From Gemmobacter sp. 24YEA27 (GTDB taxonomy: Bacteria > Pseudomonadota > Alphaproteobacteria > Rhodobacterales > Rhodobacteraceae), in the NCBI RefSeq assembly GCF_030052995.1, contig NZ_JASJPW010000001.1, forward strand, positions 423,501-487,500: DNA of 64,000 nucleotides. Direction: 5' to 3'. Below, one piece after another: positions 8,982-18,033 of the stretch (the stretch's first letter is position 1; every line of letters begins with the position of its first letter). Below the pieces are notes generated by a model. It had not been told where the DNA came from. It ran no database searches and saw only the letters and a list, made by a program, of their open reading frames with translations. Made by a program: the position numbers and the translations under genes.

Positions 8982-10385
8982 TCAGGCGAGCAGCGCTTTC
9001 CAGCGCGCGATCTGTTCGCGCACCCTGACCGGCGCGGTTCCGCCATAAGACACGCGCGAATTGACCGAATTTTCTACGCCCAGCACAGTGAAGACCTCAT
9101 CCGTGATGCCAGGGTGAACGGATTGCATCTGGTCAAGGCTCAGATCCGGCAGGTCGATCCCCGCTTTTTCCGCCATGCCGACCAGGGTGCCGGTGACGTG
9201 ATGCGCTTCGCGGAAGGGCAGGTTCAGGCGGCGGACCAGCCAGTCCGCCAGATCGGTCGCGGTCGAGAAGCCGGAGGCCGCCGCGAGCGTCAGGCTGTCG
9301 CGGTTCGCCGCCATATCCGAGACCATACCGGTCATGGCCGCAAGGCCCAGCATAAGGTTGTCAGCCGCGTCAAAGACCTGCTCTTTGTCTTCCTGCATAT
9401 CCTTGGAATAGGTCAGGGCAAGGCCCTTCATGATGGTGAACAAAGCAACGGTCGCGCCGAGAATACGTCCGAGTTTAGCGCGCAAAAGCTCTGCCGCATC
9501 GGGGTTTTTCTTTTGCGGCATGATCGACGAGCCGGTCGTCCATTTGTCGGAAAGACGCACGAAACGGAACTGCGCCGAGGACCAGATCACCAGCTCTTCG
9601 GCGAACCGCGACAGATGCATCGCAGTGATCGAGGCCACGGACAGGAATTCCAGCGCGAAATCGCGATCTGATACCGAATCAAGGCTGTTCGCGGTCGGAC
9701 GGTCGAAACCGAGCGCTTCGGCGGTCATATGACGGTCTATCGGAAAGCTGGTCCCGGCCAGGGCAGCGGCCCCCAGCGGGCTTTCATTCATACGTTTGCG
9801 CGCATCTTCGAACCGCGAGCGGTCGCGGGCAAACATCTCGACATAGGCCATCATGTGATGGCCCCAGGTCACCGGCTGCGCAGTTTGCAGATGGGTAAAG
9901 CCCGGCATGACCCAGTCGACCCCCTGCTCTGCCTGGGCGACAAAGGCGCGCATCAGCGCGCTCAGACCGGAAATCGCCGCATCGCACTGATCACGCACCC
10001 AAAGGCGGAAATCGACCGCAACCTGGTCATTTCTCGACCGCCCGGTATGCAAACGCTTGCCCGCCTCGCCCACGATCTCGGTCAGGCGACTTTCGATATT
10101 GAGGTGGATATCCTCCAGCTCGACCCGGAACGGAAAATTACCAGCCTCGATTTCTGACAAGACGGTGAGGAGGCCTTCCCGGATCACCCCGGCATCGCTA
10201 TCGGTAAGAATGCCCTGAGCCGCCAACATCGCGGCATGGGCGCGCGAGCCAGCAATGTCCTGGGCATAGAGCCGCTTGTCGAATCCGATCGAGGCGTTGA
10301 TCGCCTGCATGATCGCATCCGGCCCTTCGGCAAAACGCCCGCCCCACATCTGGTTTGCGGCTTTGGACTGGTCCTCAGTAGACAT
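8982..10385 (-). CDS. argH: Argininosuccinate lyase
   Basis: ArgH splits argininosuccinate into arginine and fumarate, the last step of arginine synthesis. The 467-residue protein has the family signature [11 protein letters not shown] and typical blocks [10 protein letters not shown] and [10 protein letters not shown]. Its length is normal. The start at 10385 is adjacent to and divergent from a thioredoxin-like gene, so their promoters must overlap each other's 5' ends. It leads the argH-lipoproteins-lysA group. Confidence 0.95.
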   Translation of the reverse strand: MSTEDQSKAANQMWGGRFAEGPDAIMQAINASIGFDKRLYAQDIAGSRAHAAMLAAQGILTDSDAGVIREGLLTVLSEIEAGNFPFRVELEDIHLNIESRLTEIVGEAGKRLHTGRSRNDQVAVDFRLWVRDQCDAAISGLSALMRAFVAQAEQGVDWVMPGFTHLQTAQPVTWGHHMMAYVEMFARDRSRFEDARKRMNESPLGAAALAGTSFPIDRHMTAEALGFDRPTANSLDSVSDRDFALEFLSVASITAMHLSRFAEELVIWSSAQFRFVRLSDKWTTGSSIMPQKKNPDAAELLRAKLGRILGATVALFTIMKGLALTYSKDMQEDKEQVFDAADNLMLGLAAMTGMVSDMAANRDSLTLAAASGFSTATDLADWLVRRLNLPFREAHHVTGTLVGMAEKAGIDLPDLSLDQMQSVHPGITDEVFTVLGVENSVNSRVSYGGTAPVRVREQIARWKALLA

Positions 10386-10413
10386 GCTGGGCCTCGGAAA
10401 GATGGAGTTGGTG

Positions 10414-10968
10414 ATGCGGCTGTTTCTGGCGGCTCTTTATACCGCGCTGGCGCTTGGTGCAAATGCAGCACTTGCTGAGAGTGCGGGAGGCGACGTGGCC
10501 AGCCTGCGCGAGGGCGACATGAAGAAGCTCCAGCTGCATGACGCCCCGATCGACCTGCCTGCGGCAGAGCTGGTCACGCTCGACGACACGCCCGCCTCGC
10601 TGGAAGATTACCGCGGCAAATGGGTGGTTCTGAATTTCTGGGCAACCTGGTGCGCGCCCTGCCGGGCCGAAATGCCATCCCTGAACCGGCTGCAGCTGGC
10701 CCTGCCCGACATCGCCGTCGTGCCGGTCGCGACAGGCCGGAATGAGCCCGCCGCGATCAGCCGCTTTTACGCCGAAGCCGCGATCACCAGCCTGCCGGTC
10801 CTGCGCGACCCGAAATCTGCGCTTTCGAGCCGGATGGGGGTGATGGCCCTGCCGGTCACCGTGATCCTGAACCCGGAAGGCCAGGAGGTCGCCCGGCTGA
10901 TCGGTGATGCGGAATGGGACAGCGTGACTGCGCAATCCGTGCTTTCAGCGCTTGTTGCCAGCCACTAG
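10414..10968 (+). CDS. TlpA-family periplasmic thiol-disulfide oxidoreductase
   Basis: A secreted thioredoxin-fold protein of about 184 residues with an N-terminal signal peptide ([19 protein letters not shown]) and the active-site motif WATWCAPC. Such proteins reduce specific periplasmic disulfides, for example in cytochrome c or copper-site assembly; the partner here is unknown. I chose the ATG at 10414 because GGAG lies six bases upstream and the signal peptide starts there. In-frame ATGs at 10384 and 10402 are alternatives. It diverges from argH. Confidence 0.82.
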   Translation: MRLFLAALYTALALGANAALAESAGGDVASLREGDMKKLQLHDAPIDLPAAELVTLDDTPASLEDYRGKWVVLNFWATWCAPCRAEMPSLNRLQLALPDIAVVPVATGRNEPAAISRFYAEAAITSLPVLRDPKSALSSRMGVMALPVTVILNPEGQEVARLIGDAEWDSVTAQSVLSALVASH

Positions 10969-11624
10969 GGCGCGGCGACTAAAGGGTTTACCTTAACCTT
11001 CGCCCGGTGATTCACGGTCCTTCGACGAGGGGCGGGAGCCTCGTGCGAACCTGATATCCGATGACAAGCGGGCCTTTTTCGAATGGTTCATCTGTGCTGT
11101 CCGGCACCCGAACCGGGGCACCCTGGCGTGACCTGCCCGAAGGGTTCGGCAGGTGGTCCCCGGTGTACCGGCAGTTCCGCCGCCGGACGCTCGCAGGGCC
11201 GTGGGAGGACATCCCGGACGCGGCCCGAACCACGCGGGGATTGCGCCAGACATACTGCCGATGGCCGACATCGAAAAGGCCACGCGCCACCCGGCCAAGC
11301 GTGACCGGTGGGGGGATCCGGGCCGTTCAGGAGGTGGGGTCTCGACGAGGGTCCTTCGCCCTTTGTAAGCCGCGCTCGCTTCCCGATGAGAACCGGAAAG
11401 ATATTGCGCGCCGTAACGCCCCGCCCATGATACTGATGCGCAAGCCAGTCGACATGTTGATCTGCACCTTTCGCAACATGATCAGCCGCTGCTTCCTAAC
11501 AGAAGCAGGCAGTTGGCCGAGGTAGCCCGCATCAGCCTGTGACTCTACGACTTGCCTGCCTGACCCGGCCATGACCGTTTTGTGCAACAAAACGGGCCGA
11601 TTTCCTGAAAGAAATCGATTGCGC
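10969..11624. other. 656-base gap holding only an IS5-type fragment
   Basis: Apart from the transposase fragment at 11054-11300 I see no gene. The stretch 11380-11620 has no supported reading frame and no obvious RNA gene. A short sequence TCGACGAGGG occurs at both sides of the fragment (near 11024 and 11343), possibly related to the old insertion. Confidence 0.4.
11054..11300 (+). pseudogene. IS5-family transposase remnant
   Basis: Two short pieces match the N-terminal part of IS5-family (IS427-like) transposases: DDKRAFFEWFICAVRHPN in one frame and then RTGAPWRDLPEGFGRW with SPVYRQFRRRTLAG in another. In intact family members about 20 residues lie between them, so there is an internal deletion plus a frame change. 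The DDE catalytic domain is missing. It is a decayed fragment in a 650-base gap between the TlpA gene and xth. Confidence 0.65.
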
Positions 11625-12413
11625 TTACAGATCGAATGTCGCGAAGACCGGGACGTGATCCGAGGGTTGCTCCCAGCCGCGCGCCGCGCGCAGGATTTTT
11701 GACCCGTGGCCGGCATTCGAGATATCGGGTGTCGCCCAGATATGATCCAGACGTCGCCCCTTATCGGCCCCATCCCAGTCTGCGGCACGGTAGCTCCACC
11801 AGGAATAGAGCTTGCCTTCAGTAATATCCTGACGGGTGATATCGACCCATTTCCCCGCATCCTGCGCAGCACCCAGATGCTCGACTTCGATGGGCGTGTG
11901 GCTCACGATCTTCAGGAGCTGCTTATGGCTCCAGACATCATCCTCGCGCGGCGCAATATTCAGATCGCCGACAAGGATCGCCTTCTCCGGTCGGTCAGCA
12001 TGGAAGGCATCCCGCATCTCGGTCAGGAAATCGAGCTTCTGGCCAAATTTCACATTCTGCGCCCGGTCGGGAATATCACCTCCCGCCGGCACATAGAAAT
12101 TATGGATGGTCACGCCATTTTCCAGCTTTGCCGCCACGTGCCGTGCATGGCCAAGTGCCGCATAATCGCGATCCCCCGCATCTTCGAGCGGCAGTTTCGA
12201 CAGGATCGCAACACCGTTATACCCCTTCTGCCCACGCGCCACCAGGTAGCGATAGCCAAGCGCCGCGAAGCCTTCGGTCGGGAATTTGTCGATCGGTGTC
12301 TTGATCTCCTGCAGGCAAAGCACATCCGGCGCGCCTTCTGACAAAAGCTTTGACACCAGCCCTTCGCGCAGGCGCACGGAATTGATGTTCCAGGTGGCAA
12401 GGGTAAAGCTCAT
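11625..12413 (-). CDS. xth: Exodeoxyribonuclease III
   Basis: This 262-residue enzyme cuts DNA at abasic sites and removes 3' blocking groups in base excision repair. All catalytic blocks are visible: WNINSVRLR, CLQEIKTP (metal-binding Glu), VGDLNIAP, RLDHIWATPD and the C-terminal SDHVPVF. Length and order fit the XthA/ExoA family. It lies alone, with candidate small-RNA units upstream. Confidence 0.93.
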   Translation of the reverse strand: MSFTLATWNINSVRLREGLVSKLLSEGAPDVLCLQEIKTPIDKFPTEGFAALGYRYLVARGQKGYNGVAILSKLPLEDAGDRDYAALGHARHVAAKLENGVTIHNFYVPAGGDIPDRAQNVKFGQKLDFLTEMRDAFHADRPEKAILVGDLNIAPREDDVWSHKQLLKIVSHTPIEVEHLGAAQDAGKWVDITRQDITEGKLYSWWSYRAADWDGADKGRRLDHIWATPDISNAGHGSKILRAARGWEQPSDHVPVFATFDL

Positions 12414-12465
12414 CTCTCTCTCCGGCAGTCATGATCCGGCGCGGAGACTAGGCCGATGGCTGCGC

Positions 12466-12560
12466 AAAAGGAAGCCCGGCACCGCAGATGAGAAACGCGA
12501 GATACCGGGCATAAGTCCAACAGGGAGGTTCGGATAAGATAACACGAATCCGGGCATCAC
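12466..12560 (-). ncRNA. Candidate small RNA unit 2 (CCTCCCTGTTGGACT motif)
   Basis: Read on the minus strand, the motif CCTCCCTGTTGGACT (plus-strand 12514-12528) is followed by a hairpin with six-base arms GCCCGG/CCGGGC (12505-12510 and 12474-12479) and then CCTTTTG. This is the same layout as the unit at 12675-12760, but the hairpin loop is long, so the terminator is weaker. Boundaries are approximate and expression is not shown. Confidence 0.35.
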
Positions 12561-12668
12561 ACAGCCTGGGGAAATCCCTGATCTACGGATCGGCAGAAAA
12601 TCGTGCAAGGCCGCCACATAAGCCCGCATATAAGGCCCAGGCATGCGGATTGCGGCGCACCGCAGGGC

Positions 12669-12695
12669 AAAAAAAGGCCGGGCAAGAGCCCGGCC
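12669..12695 (-). terminator. Rho-independent terminator of candidate small RNA
   Basis: Eight-base arms GGCCGGGC and GCCCGGCC with a four-base loop are followed, on the minus strand, by seven T. No protein gene ends here on that strand, so the terminator by itself argues for a short untranslated transcript. Confidence 0.75.
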
Positions 12696-12760
12696 AGTCC
12701 AACAGGGAGGATGCCGTGTCATAACCCCGACACGACAAGGGGAACTCTTGCACAACACAA
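12669..12760 (-). ncRNA. Candidate small RNA unit 1 (CCTCCCTGTTGGACT motif)
   Basis: On the minus strand there is a hairpin with CGTGTC/GACACG arms (12715-12734), then a single-stranded stretch holding CCTCCCTGTTGGACT (12696-12710), then a textbook terminator. CCUCC is complementary to Shine-Dalgarno sequences, so base-pairing to mRNA leaders is conceivable. The layout recalls the CcsR-type small RNAs of Rhodobacter, but identity is not established. The 5' end is a guess. Confidence 0.45.
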
Positions 12761-12880
12761 TGTCACGCTGACATCGCATCACCTGGCAATCATGCGCCGC
12801 AATCCATTAACACGTCGTGAATCAAGCGACATTATGGCGAATTCTAACGACTTTTCACTGGACGGCGAAAACACCACAGT

Positions 12881-13567
12881 TCACGCCACAAGCCTGTAGC
12901 CGCCGCTCTCGGTCACCAGCAGCCGCGCGTTCGAGGGATCGGGCTCGATCTTCTGCCGCAGCCGGTAGATATGCGTCTCAAGCGTATGGGTCGTGACCCC
13001 GGCATTATAGCCCCAGACCTCATGCAACAGCACATCGCGTGCCACCACGCCCGATTGCGCGCGGTAGAGGAATTTCAGGATATTGGTCTCTTTCTCGGTC
13101 AGGCGGATCTTCTTGTCCTTCTCATCCACCAAAAGCTTTTGCGCCGGACGGAAGCTGTAGGGCCCAAGCTGGAACACCGCGTCTTCCGACTGTTCATGGG
13201 TGCGCAGCTGCGCCCGGATCCGCGCCAGAAGCACCGGGAATTTGAACGGTTTGGTCACATAATCATTCGCGCCGGAATCAAGCCCCAGAATGGTATCGGC
13301 ATCGGTATCGTGACCGGTCAGCATCATGATCGGGCATTTCACGCCGGATTTGCGCATCCGGCGGCACAGCTCGCGCCCATCGGTATCGGGCAGCCCGACG
13401 TCGAGAATCACCAGGTCATAGATCGCGGCCTTGGCCTTCTCCATCCCCTCGGCGCCAGTGCGCCCCTCGAAGACGTCGAAATCCTCAGTCATCACCAATT
13501 GTTCAGACAAGGCTTCCCGCAGGTCGTCATCGTCATCCACCAGAAGAATTTTGCGAAGCTGGGCCAT
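12881..13567 (-). CDS. OmpR/PhoB-family response regulator (CenR-like)
   Basis: A 228-residue two-domain regulator. The receiver domain has the acidic pocket DDDDD at the N-terminus, the phospho-acceptor Asp in VILDVGLPD, and Lys in YVTKPF. The C-terminal winged helix has THTLETHIYRLRQKIE, which binds DNA. No kinase gene is adjacent, so it is an orphan in this window. The sequence resembles the CenR-type regulators of cell-envelope genes known in Rhodobacter and Caulobacter; that assignment is inference from memory of the family. It is divergent from ribA. Confidence 0.85.
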   Translation of the reverse strand: MAQLRKILLVDDDDDLREALSEQLVMTEDFDVFEGRTGAEGMEKAKAAIYDLVILDVGLPDTDGRELCRRMRKSGVKCPIMMLTGHDTDADTILGLDSGANDYVTKPFKFPVLLARIRAQLRTHEQSEDAVFQLGPYSFRPAQKLLVDEKDKKIRLTEKETNILKFLYRAQSGVVARDVLLHEVWGYNAGVTTHTLETHIYRLRQKIEPDPSNARLLVTESGGYRLVA

Positions 13568-13722
13568 GATACGGTCCTTTCGTTTGCTTGGGAAAGAGAT
13601 GCGCCGCGTTCACATTTCCCGCAAGATTTGCGACAAGGGAGTCACGGCCTCGTGTCGCAGGAGCAGGAAATATTTCAATTCTGTCATCCTGCGCCCAGAT
13701 AAACGGGGTCAGGAGACGCGAT
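13568..13722. promoter_or_regulatory. Divergent promoter region of the response regulator and ribA
   Basis: This 155-base region separates two divergent genes. A clear AGGAGA ribosome-binding site lies at 13711-13716, seven bases before the ribA ATG. I cannot place promoter boxes securely. Confidence 0.35.
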
Positions 13723-14834
13723 ATGACAGCAGCTGCCGGTGGCTTTTCTTCTCTCGGACCCGATATCACCGAGCGCCTTTCGCGCGCGCGCGGCGATTTG
13801 CGGATGGGTGTGCCGGTGGTGCTGGCGGGCGAGGGCGAGGCCGCGCTTGCCGTCGCCATCGAGCCGCTGGAGCCGCCGCGCCTGAGCGCCTTGCGCAGCT
13901 TTGGCGAGCCCGAACTGGCGCTGACAGCCTGGCGGGCCGAAACGCTGAAGGCCTTTGCCTGTGACGGCGACATCGCCCGGATCGCAGTGCCATCGGGCGC
14001 CGATACCGCCTGGCTCAAGGCCATCGCAGATCCTCAGGATGATCTGCGCGTGCCGCTGAAGGGGCCGGTGCGGGGGCTTTATGGGGGCTCGGGCGCGCTG
14101 CACCGGGCGGCAGTGTTGCTGGCGAAATCGGCGCATCTTTTGCCGGCGGCCCTGCTGGTGCGGGTTGAAAACCCGCTGCTGTTGGCCGCCGATCACGGGC
14201 TGACCTTCCTCAGGATCGACGAGGCACTGCCGGCCCTCTCGCGGCTGGCACCGCTTGCCGACGTGGTCTCGGCGCGGCTGCCAATGGCATTGGCCGGTGC
14301 GGGGCGGCTCCATATCTTCCGCCCCGATGACGGCGGCGACGAACATTATGCGATCGAAGTCGGCCAGCCCGCGCGCGACCGTCCGGTGCTGGCGCGGCTT
14401 CATTCCGCCTGTTTCACCGGTGACGTTCTGGGCTCGCTGAAATGCGATTGCGGCCCGCAGCTCCATGCCGCGCTTGCCCAGATGGGCGACGAGGGGCGGG
14501 CGTCCTGCTCTATCTGAACCAGGAGGGTCGCGGCATTGGCCTCGCGAATAAAATGCGCGCCTATTCGCTGCAGGATCAGGGCTTTGATACGGTCGATGCC
14601 AATCACCGGCTGGGGTTTGAAGATGACGAGCGTGATTTCCGCATCGGCGCCGAACTGCTGCGCGGTCTCGGATTTCGCGAGGTGCGGCTTTTGACCAACA
14701 ACCCGCGCAAAGTGGCAATGCTGGACAGCTGCGGGCTGAAAGTGGTCGAGCGTGTGCCGCTGAAGGTCGGAAAGACCCGCGAAAACGCGGCCTATCTGGC
14801 CACCAAGGCCGCCAGATCGGGGCATTTGCTGTGA
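13723..14834 (+). CDS. ribA: GTP cyclohydrolase II (frameshifted as sequenced)
   Basis: RibA opens GTP to the pyrimidine precursor of riboflavin. The first frame runs to [20 protein letters not shown], the zinc-binding Cys cluster, and breaks after MGDEG near 14493-14499. Adding one G to the GGGG run gives [18 protein letters not shown], the expected catalytic block, and a protein of about 370 residues. The extended N-terminal domain (about 180 residues) is typical of this alphaproteobacterial form. The break in a G run suggests sequence error. The stop overlaps the GTG start of the L,D-transpeptidase. Confidence 0.87.
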
Positions 14835-15355
14835 TCCACCCGGGACAGACCGCTGATGACCTTGTGCTGAGCCCTACAGGGCTTTTGTTCCGGGGTCGCC
14901 GTTTCGCCTGCACCATCGGGCGTGGCGGCATCTCGCGCGATAAACGTGAGGGCGATGGGGCGACGCCTTTCGGGCTGCATCATATCGTTGGCGGCTTCTA
15001 CCGCCCCGACCGGCTGGCCCGGAGCGCTGTTCCTGCCTGGGCGGAACCGCTGATCCCGGGCGATCTCTGGTCAGATGACAGCCGCGATCCGGCCTATAAT
15101 TCCCATGTCCGGGCGCCGCATGGTTTCTCGCATGAGGATCTGCGCCGCGCAGACCCGCAATATGATCTGGTGCTGGTCACCGACTGGAACTGGCCCGATG
15201 CGACACCCGGCCGGGGATCCGCGATCTTCCTGCATTCCTGGCGCCGCCCGGGCTGGCCCACCGCCGGCTGCGTCGCCTTTGCACAGCCCGATCTTTTGTG
15301 GATCGCGCGGCGCATCCGCCCCGGGACAAGGCTGATCGTGCCCTATTTCGCCTAG
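14831..15355 (+). CDS. L,D-transpeptidase (YkuD-like) family protein
   Basis: A 174-residue protein whose C-terminal block [21 protein letters not shown] holds the catalytic His and Cys of YkuD-type enzymes, which cross-link peptidoglycan or attach proteins to it. No signal peptide is visible, as in the shorter Rhodobacteraceae members. The GTG start overlaps the ribA stop (GTGA), implying translational coupling. The stop overlaps the end of the convergent yggS gene by four bases. Confidence 0.82.
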   Translation: MIHPGQTADDLVLSPTGLLFRGRRFACTIGRGGISRDKREGDGATPFGLHHIVGGFYRPDRLARSAVPAWAEPLIPGDLWSDDSRDPAYNSHVRAPHGFSHEDLRRADPQYDLVLVTDWNWPDATPGRGSAIFLHSWRRPGWPTAGCVAFAQPDLLWIARRIRPGTRLIVPYFA

Positions 15356-15999
15356 GCACGATCCCCGAAAATCGCCGAGCCGACGCGGATATGGGTTGCC
15401 CCATGCGCCACGGCAAGCTCGAAATCCGAGCTCATCCCCATCGAGAGCCCCTCGACCCCGTTGCGCGCCGCGATCCCGGCCAGCATTTTAAAATGCGGCA
15501 CCGGATCTTCGCCATCGGGCGGAATGCACATCAGCCCGACGACCGGCAGATACATCGCGCGGCAGGCCGAGATGAAATCATCGGCCTGGCCCGGCAGGAT
15601 ACCGGCCTTTTGCGGCTCTTCGCCGGTGTTGATCTGGATGAAAATATCGGGGCTGGCGCCGCGCGCATTGGCAAGGGTCGCCAGTCGCTCGGCCAGCGAG
15701 GGGCGGTCAACGGAATGGATCGCATCGAAAAGATCGACCGCGACCTTTGCCTTGTTGCTTTGCAAGGGCCCGATCATATGCAGCTTTACGCCGGGGTATT
15801 TTGCCTTCCAGATGGGCCATTTGAAAGCCGCCTCCTGGACGTAATTCTCGCCGAAGACGCGCTGGCCTTCATCCAGCACCGCCTCGACCCGCGGGCCGGG
15901 CTGTACTTTCGAAACCGCAATCAGCGTAACAGAGCCCGCTTCGCAGCCCGCGGCCAGTTCGGCGGCGCGCAGCCTTGCGGTGATCCCGGTAAGTGACAT
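15352..15999 (-). CDS. YggS-family PLP homeostasis protein
   Basis: A 215-residue single-domain PLP-binding protein of the YggS/PROSC family, which buffers cellular pyridoxal phosphate and has no known catalytic activity. The PLP Lys lies in LIAVSKVQP, and FGENYVQE, HMIGPLQSNKAK, GLMCIPP and MGMSSDFELAV are family blocks. I start at MSLTGITARL; longer in-frame starts look non-coding. Confidence 0.9.
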   Translation of the reverse strand: MSLTGITARLRAAELAAGCEAGSVTLIAVSKVQPGPRVEAVLDEGQRVFGENYVQEAAFKWPIWKAKYPGVKLHMIGPLQSNKAKVAVDLFDAIHSVDRPSLAERLATLANARGASPDIFIQINTGEEPQKAGILPGQADDFISACRAMYLPVVGLMCIPPDGEDPVPHFKMLAGIAARNGVEGLSMGMSSDFELAVAHGATHIRVGSAIFGDRA

Positions 16000-16072
16000 T
16001 GCCCGCACCTTTGCTGCCTCAGAACGCGCCCTGATTACAACGCCCGGGCACAGAAGGGAAACGCCGGAAATG

Positions 16073-16099
16073 AAAAGAGCGGGCAATGCCCGCTCTTTC
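16073..16099 (-). terminator. Rho-independent terminator of the porin gene
   Basis: Arms AAAGAGCGGGC and GCCCGCTCTTT surround a three-base loop, about 23 bases after the porin stop on the minus strand, with T-rich bases following. Confidence 0.8.
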
Positions 16100-16121
16100 C
16101 AAAGATATTGATCCGTTAAGA

Positions 16122-17075
16122 TCAGAAGTCGAAGCGAACGCCGACGTCTGCAACGGTCTGGCCAGCGAAGCCCGACTGGATCGCGCCCGAGAGGCGTGCG
16201 CCTTCGCCGAGCGAGTAGTCAGCGCCGATGCCGTATGCGGTGTCTGCACCCGAGAGGTCCAGGTCCGAAACATAGGCTTTCAGCGTGGTCGCGCCGAAGG
16301 TGTAGTTACCGTAGAGGGTAACTTGCGAAACGTCATCGACGCTGTCGTCGTAGTTGTAGTAGTTCAGGCCGACATTGCCGTCGCCGAAGTTATACGCACC
16401 ACCGATGAAGTAGGTGTCGAAGTCAGCGATGCCAGCCGAGTTCAGGTTGATCGCAGCAGCAACCGAGATCTGGCCATTCGACCAGTCAGCAGCAAGGCCG
16501 ATTTCTTCCTTGACGCCCACGCCAGCAATGCCGTGCGAGAACGAGGAAAGCGGGCCATTCAGGTCAGCGACGTACTGGTCCGGATCAATGTACGAGAAGT
16601 ACAGATTCACGTCAGCGATCGAGTAGGTCGCTGCAACGCCCTGGTAGCCGCTGTTCTGGCTCTTGGAGTTGTAAGCGAAGAACGGGTTGACCGAGTCGCC
16701 GAACGAGCTGTCTTCGTAGCCCATTTCCGAATCATAAGTCAGGCCAACCGAGTCCCATGCGGTGTCGACGTTGCCAACCTGAACCGTCAGGCCTTCGTAG
16801 CCAACCGAGAAACGGGCTGCGTTGCCATTGGTCTGGGTGTCGCCGTCATCGTACTGCAGGCGCAGACGTGCACCGAAGGTCACGCCGACGTCGGTTTCAG
16901 TGGTTGCATCGACGTTCAGACGCAGACGCGACGAGATGATGGTGTTTTCCAGGTCGGTGCCGCGGTCTTCGACATATTGCAGACCGAAACGACCGTAGCC
17001 CGAAATGGTCACGTCAGCGGTAGCAGCCGAAGCGCCGGCAACCAGTGCGGTGGTTGCGATAAGAAGCTTTTTCAT
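16122..17075 (-). CDS. Outer-membrane porin (Rhodobacter type)
   Basis: A 317-residue outer-membrane β-barrel. The signal peptide MKKLLIATTALVAGASAATA is followed by ISGYGRFGLQY, typical of Gram-negative porin N-termini, with alternating hydrophobic residues throughout and the C-terminal aromatic FDF needed for BAM-mediated insertion. Asp/Gly-rich loops are visible. Codon use is more uniform and slightly less GC3-extreme than in neighbours, as expected of a highly expressed gene. Its leader carries a hairpin shared with the DUF481 gene near 55.7 kb. Confidence 0.92.
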   Translation of the reverse strand: MKKLLIATTALVAGASAATADVTISGYGRFGLQYVEDRGTDLENTIISSRLRLNVDATTETDVGVTFGARLRLQYDDGDTQTNGNAARFSVGYEGLTVQVGNVDTAWDSVGLTYDSEMGYEDSSFGDSVNPFFAYNSKSQNSGYQGVAATYSIADVNLYFSYIDPDQYVADLNGPLSSFSHGIAGVGVKEEIGLAADWSNGQISVAAAINLNSAGIADFDTYFIGGAYNFGDGNVGLNYYNYDDSVDDVSQVTLYGNYTFGATTLKAYVSDLDLSGADTAYGIGADYSLGEGARLSGAIQSGFAGQTVADVGVRFDF

Positions 17076-17105
17076 CGTATTCCCTCGATTGACTTCCAAG
17101 GATGG

Positions 17106-17131
17106 CCCAACTCAGGGGAATCCGAATTGGG
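17106..17131 (-). promoter_or_regulatory. Leader hairpin with CCCCTGAGTTGGG, porin mRNA
   Basis: On the minus strand CCCAATTC pairs with GAGTTGGG (eight pairs, one T-G) around a ten-base loop ending in CCCCT. The core CCCCTGAGTTGGG (17106-17118) ends 31 bases before the porin ATG. The identical 13-mer and nearly the same hairpin arms occur before the DUF481 outer-membrane gene. A role in post-transcriptional control is inference. Confidence 0.5.
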
Positions 17132-17424
17132 TATGGATTGTATTTCTGCCTCTCAGGGCCTGATTGCAACGATGATGCCGCGCCCCGCCCGGAAACGCCT
17201 CGGCTGTGGTGCAGCAAAGTCACAGTCCTTTTTGCCCGCTGACAGCAGGCCGTCCGGGGCCGGGTGGCACCGGTTCTCCGCCCGGAATGAGGCCTCTGGT
17301 ATTGGCACATTACAGCAGCATCACAGGCATCGCACCGCCGCCCCCTGGGCCATGCCGGCCAAAAAGCCTTGTTCCACACAGGTGGCTAAGCTAGACAGCC
17401 GTTTAAGTTAAACGGGAGTTTCCG
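17132..17424. other. Intergenic region between porin and DUF3576 genes
   Basis: These bases lie between two divergent genes and must contain both promoters. An AT-rich stretch near 17135-17150 could be part of the porin promoter. I see no gene or RNA structure apart from the leader hairpin just to the left. Confidence 0.3.
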
Positions 17425-17943
17425 ATGGCTCTGGCGAAATCCGCGCGCAGCCTGCTTTGTGGCGGCCTGCTTGTTACCCTTGCGGCCTGCGGCGGCAATA
17501 CTGGTGGAACCGCGGACGGGACCCGCGCCGGGGCGAGATCCGGCAATCAGGGCGCGGCAGAACTGGGCAATTCCCGCGAAAGATCAAACCGCGCAGGCGG
17601 CACGATCTGGAATCTCTTCGGCAATGGCGAAGATCCAAACACCACTGTCGAGGTGAACAAGTACATCTGGCAGGCCTCGCTAGAAGTTCTGAATTTCCTG
17701 CCGATCGAAAGCATTGACCCCTTTACCGGCGTGATCGTCACCGGCTATGGTCGCCCGCCGGGTGGTGGCCGTGCCTACCGCGCCACGATCTATGTGCAGG
17801 ATCCGGCACTTGAGGCACGCAGCCTGAAGCTCGCATTGCAAAGTCAGGGCGGCGGCGCCGTGGCACCCGAGACCGTTCGCGCGGTGGAGGATGCGATTCT
17901 CACCCGGGCGCGGCAGCTCCGGGTCCGGGACAGCAAACTCTGA
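17425..17943 (+). CDS. DUF3576 lipoprotein
   Basis: A 172-residue lipoprotein with the lipobox LAAC (signal MALAKSARSLLCGGLLVTLAAC). The mature part has IWNLFGNGEDPNTTVEVNKYIWQASLEVLNFLP-type sequence (positions about 60-95) and the block GVIVTGYGRPPGG, matching the DUF3576 family of alphaproteobacterial envelope proteins. The function is unknown. It stands alone next to the porin, in divergent orientation. Confidence 0.82.
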   Translation: MALAKSARSLLCGGLLVTLAACGGNTGGTADGTRAGARSGNQGAAELGNSRERSNRAGGTIWNLFGNGEDPNTTVEVNKYIWQASLEVLNFLPIESIDPFTGVIVTGYGRPPGGGRAYRATIYVQDPALEARSLKLALQSQGGGAVAPETVRAVEDAILTRARQLRVRDSKL

Positions 17944-18033
17944 TCACAGCCAGGATCGGGACGACCTGAGGCGACTTCGGCCGCCTTTTTCATGTCACGG
18001 GAAAATTTGTCCTGCTGCGAGGCGCCGCCGGGG

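Noticed and set aside
16086..17411. A 441-codon frame opposite the porin, rich in Val and Ala
   Set aside because: Its apparent regularity is the reverse reading of the biased porin codons.
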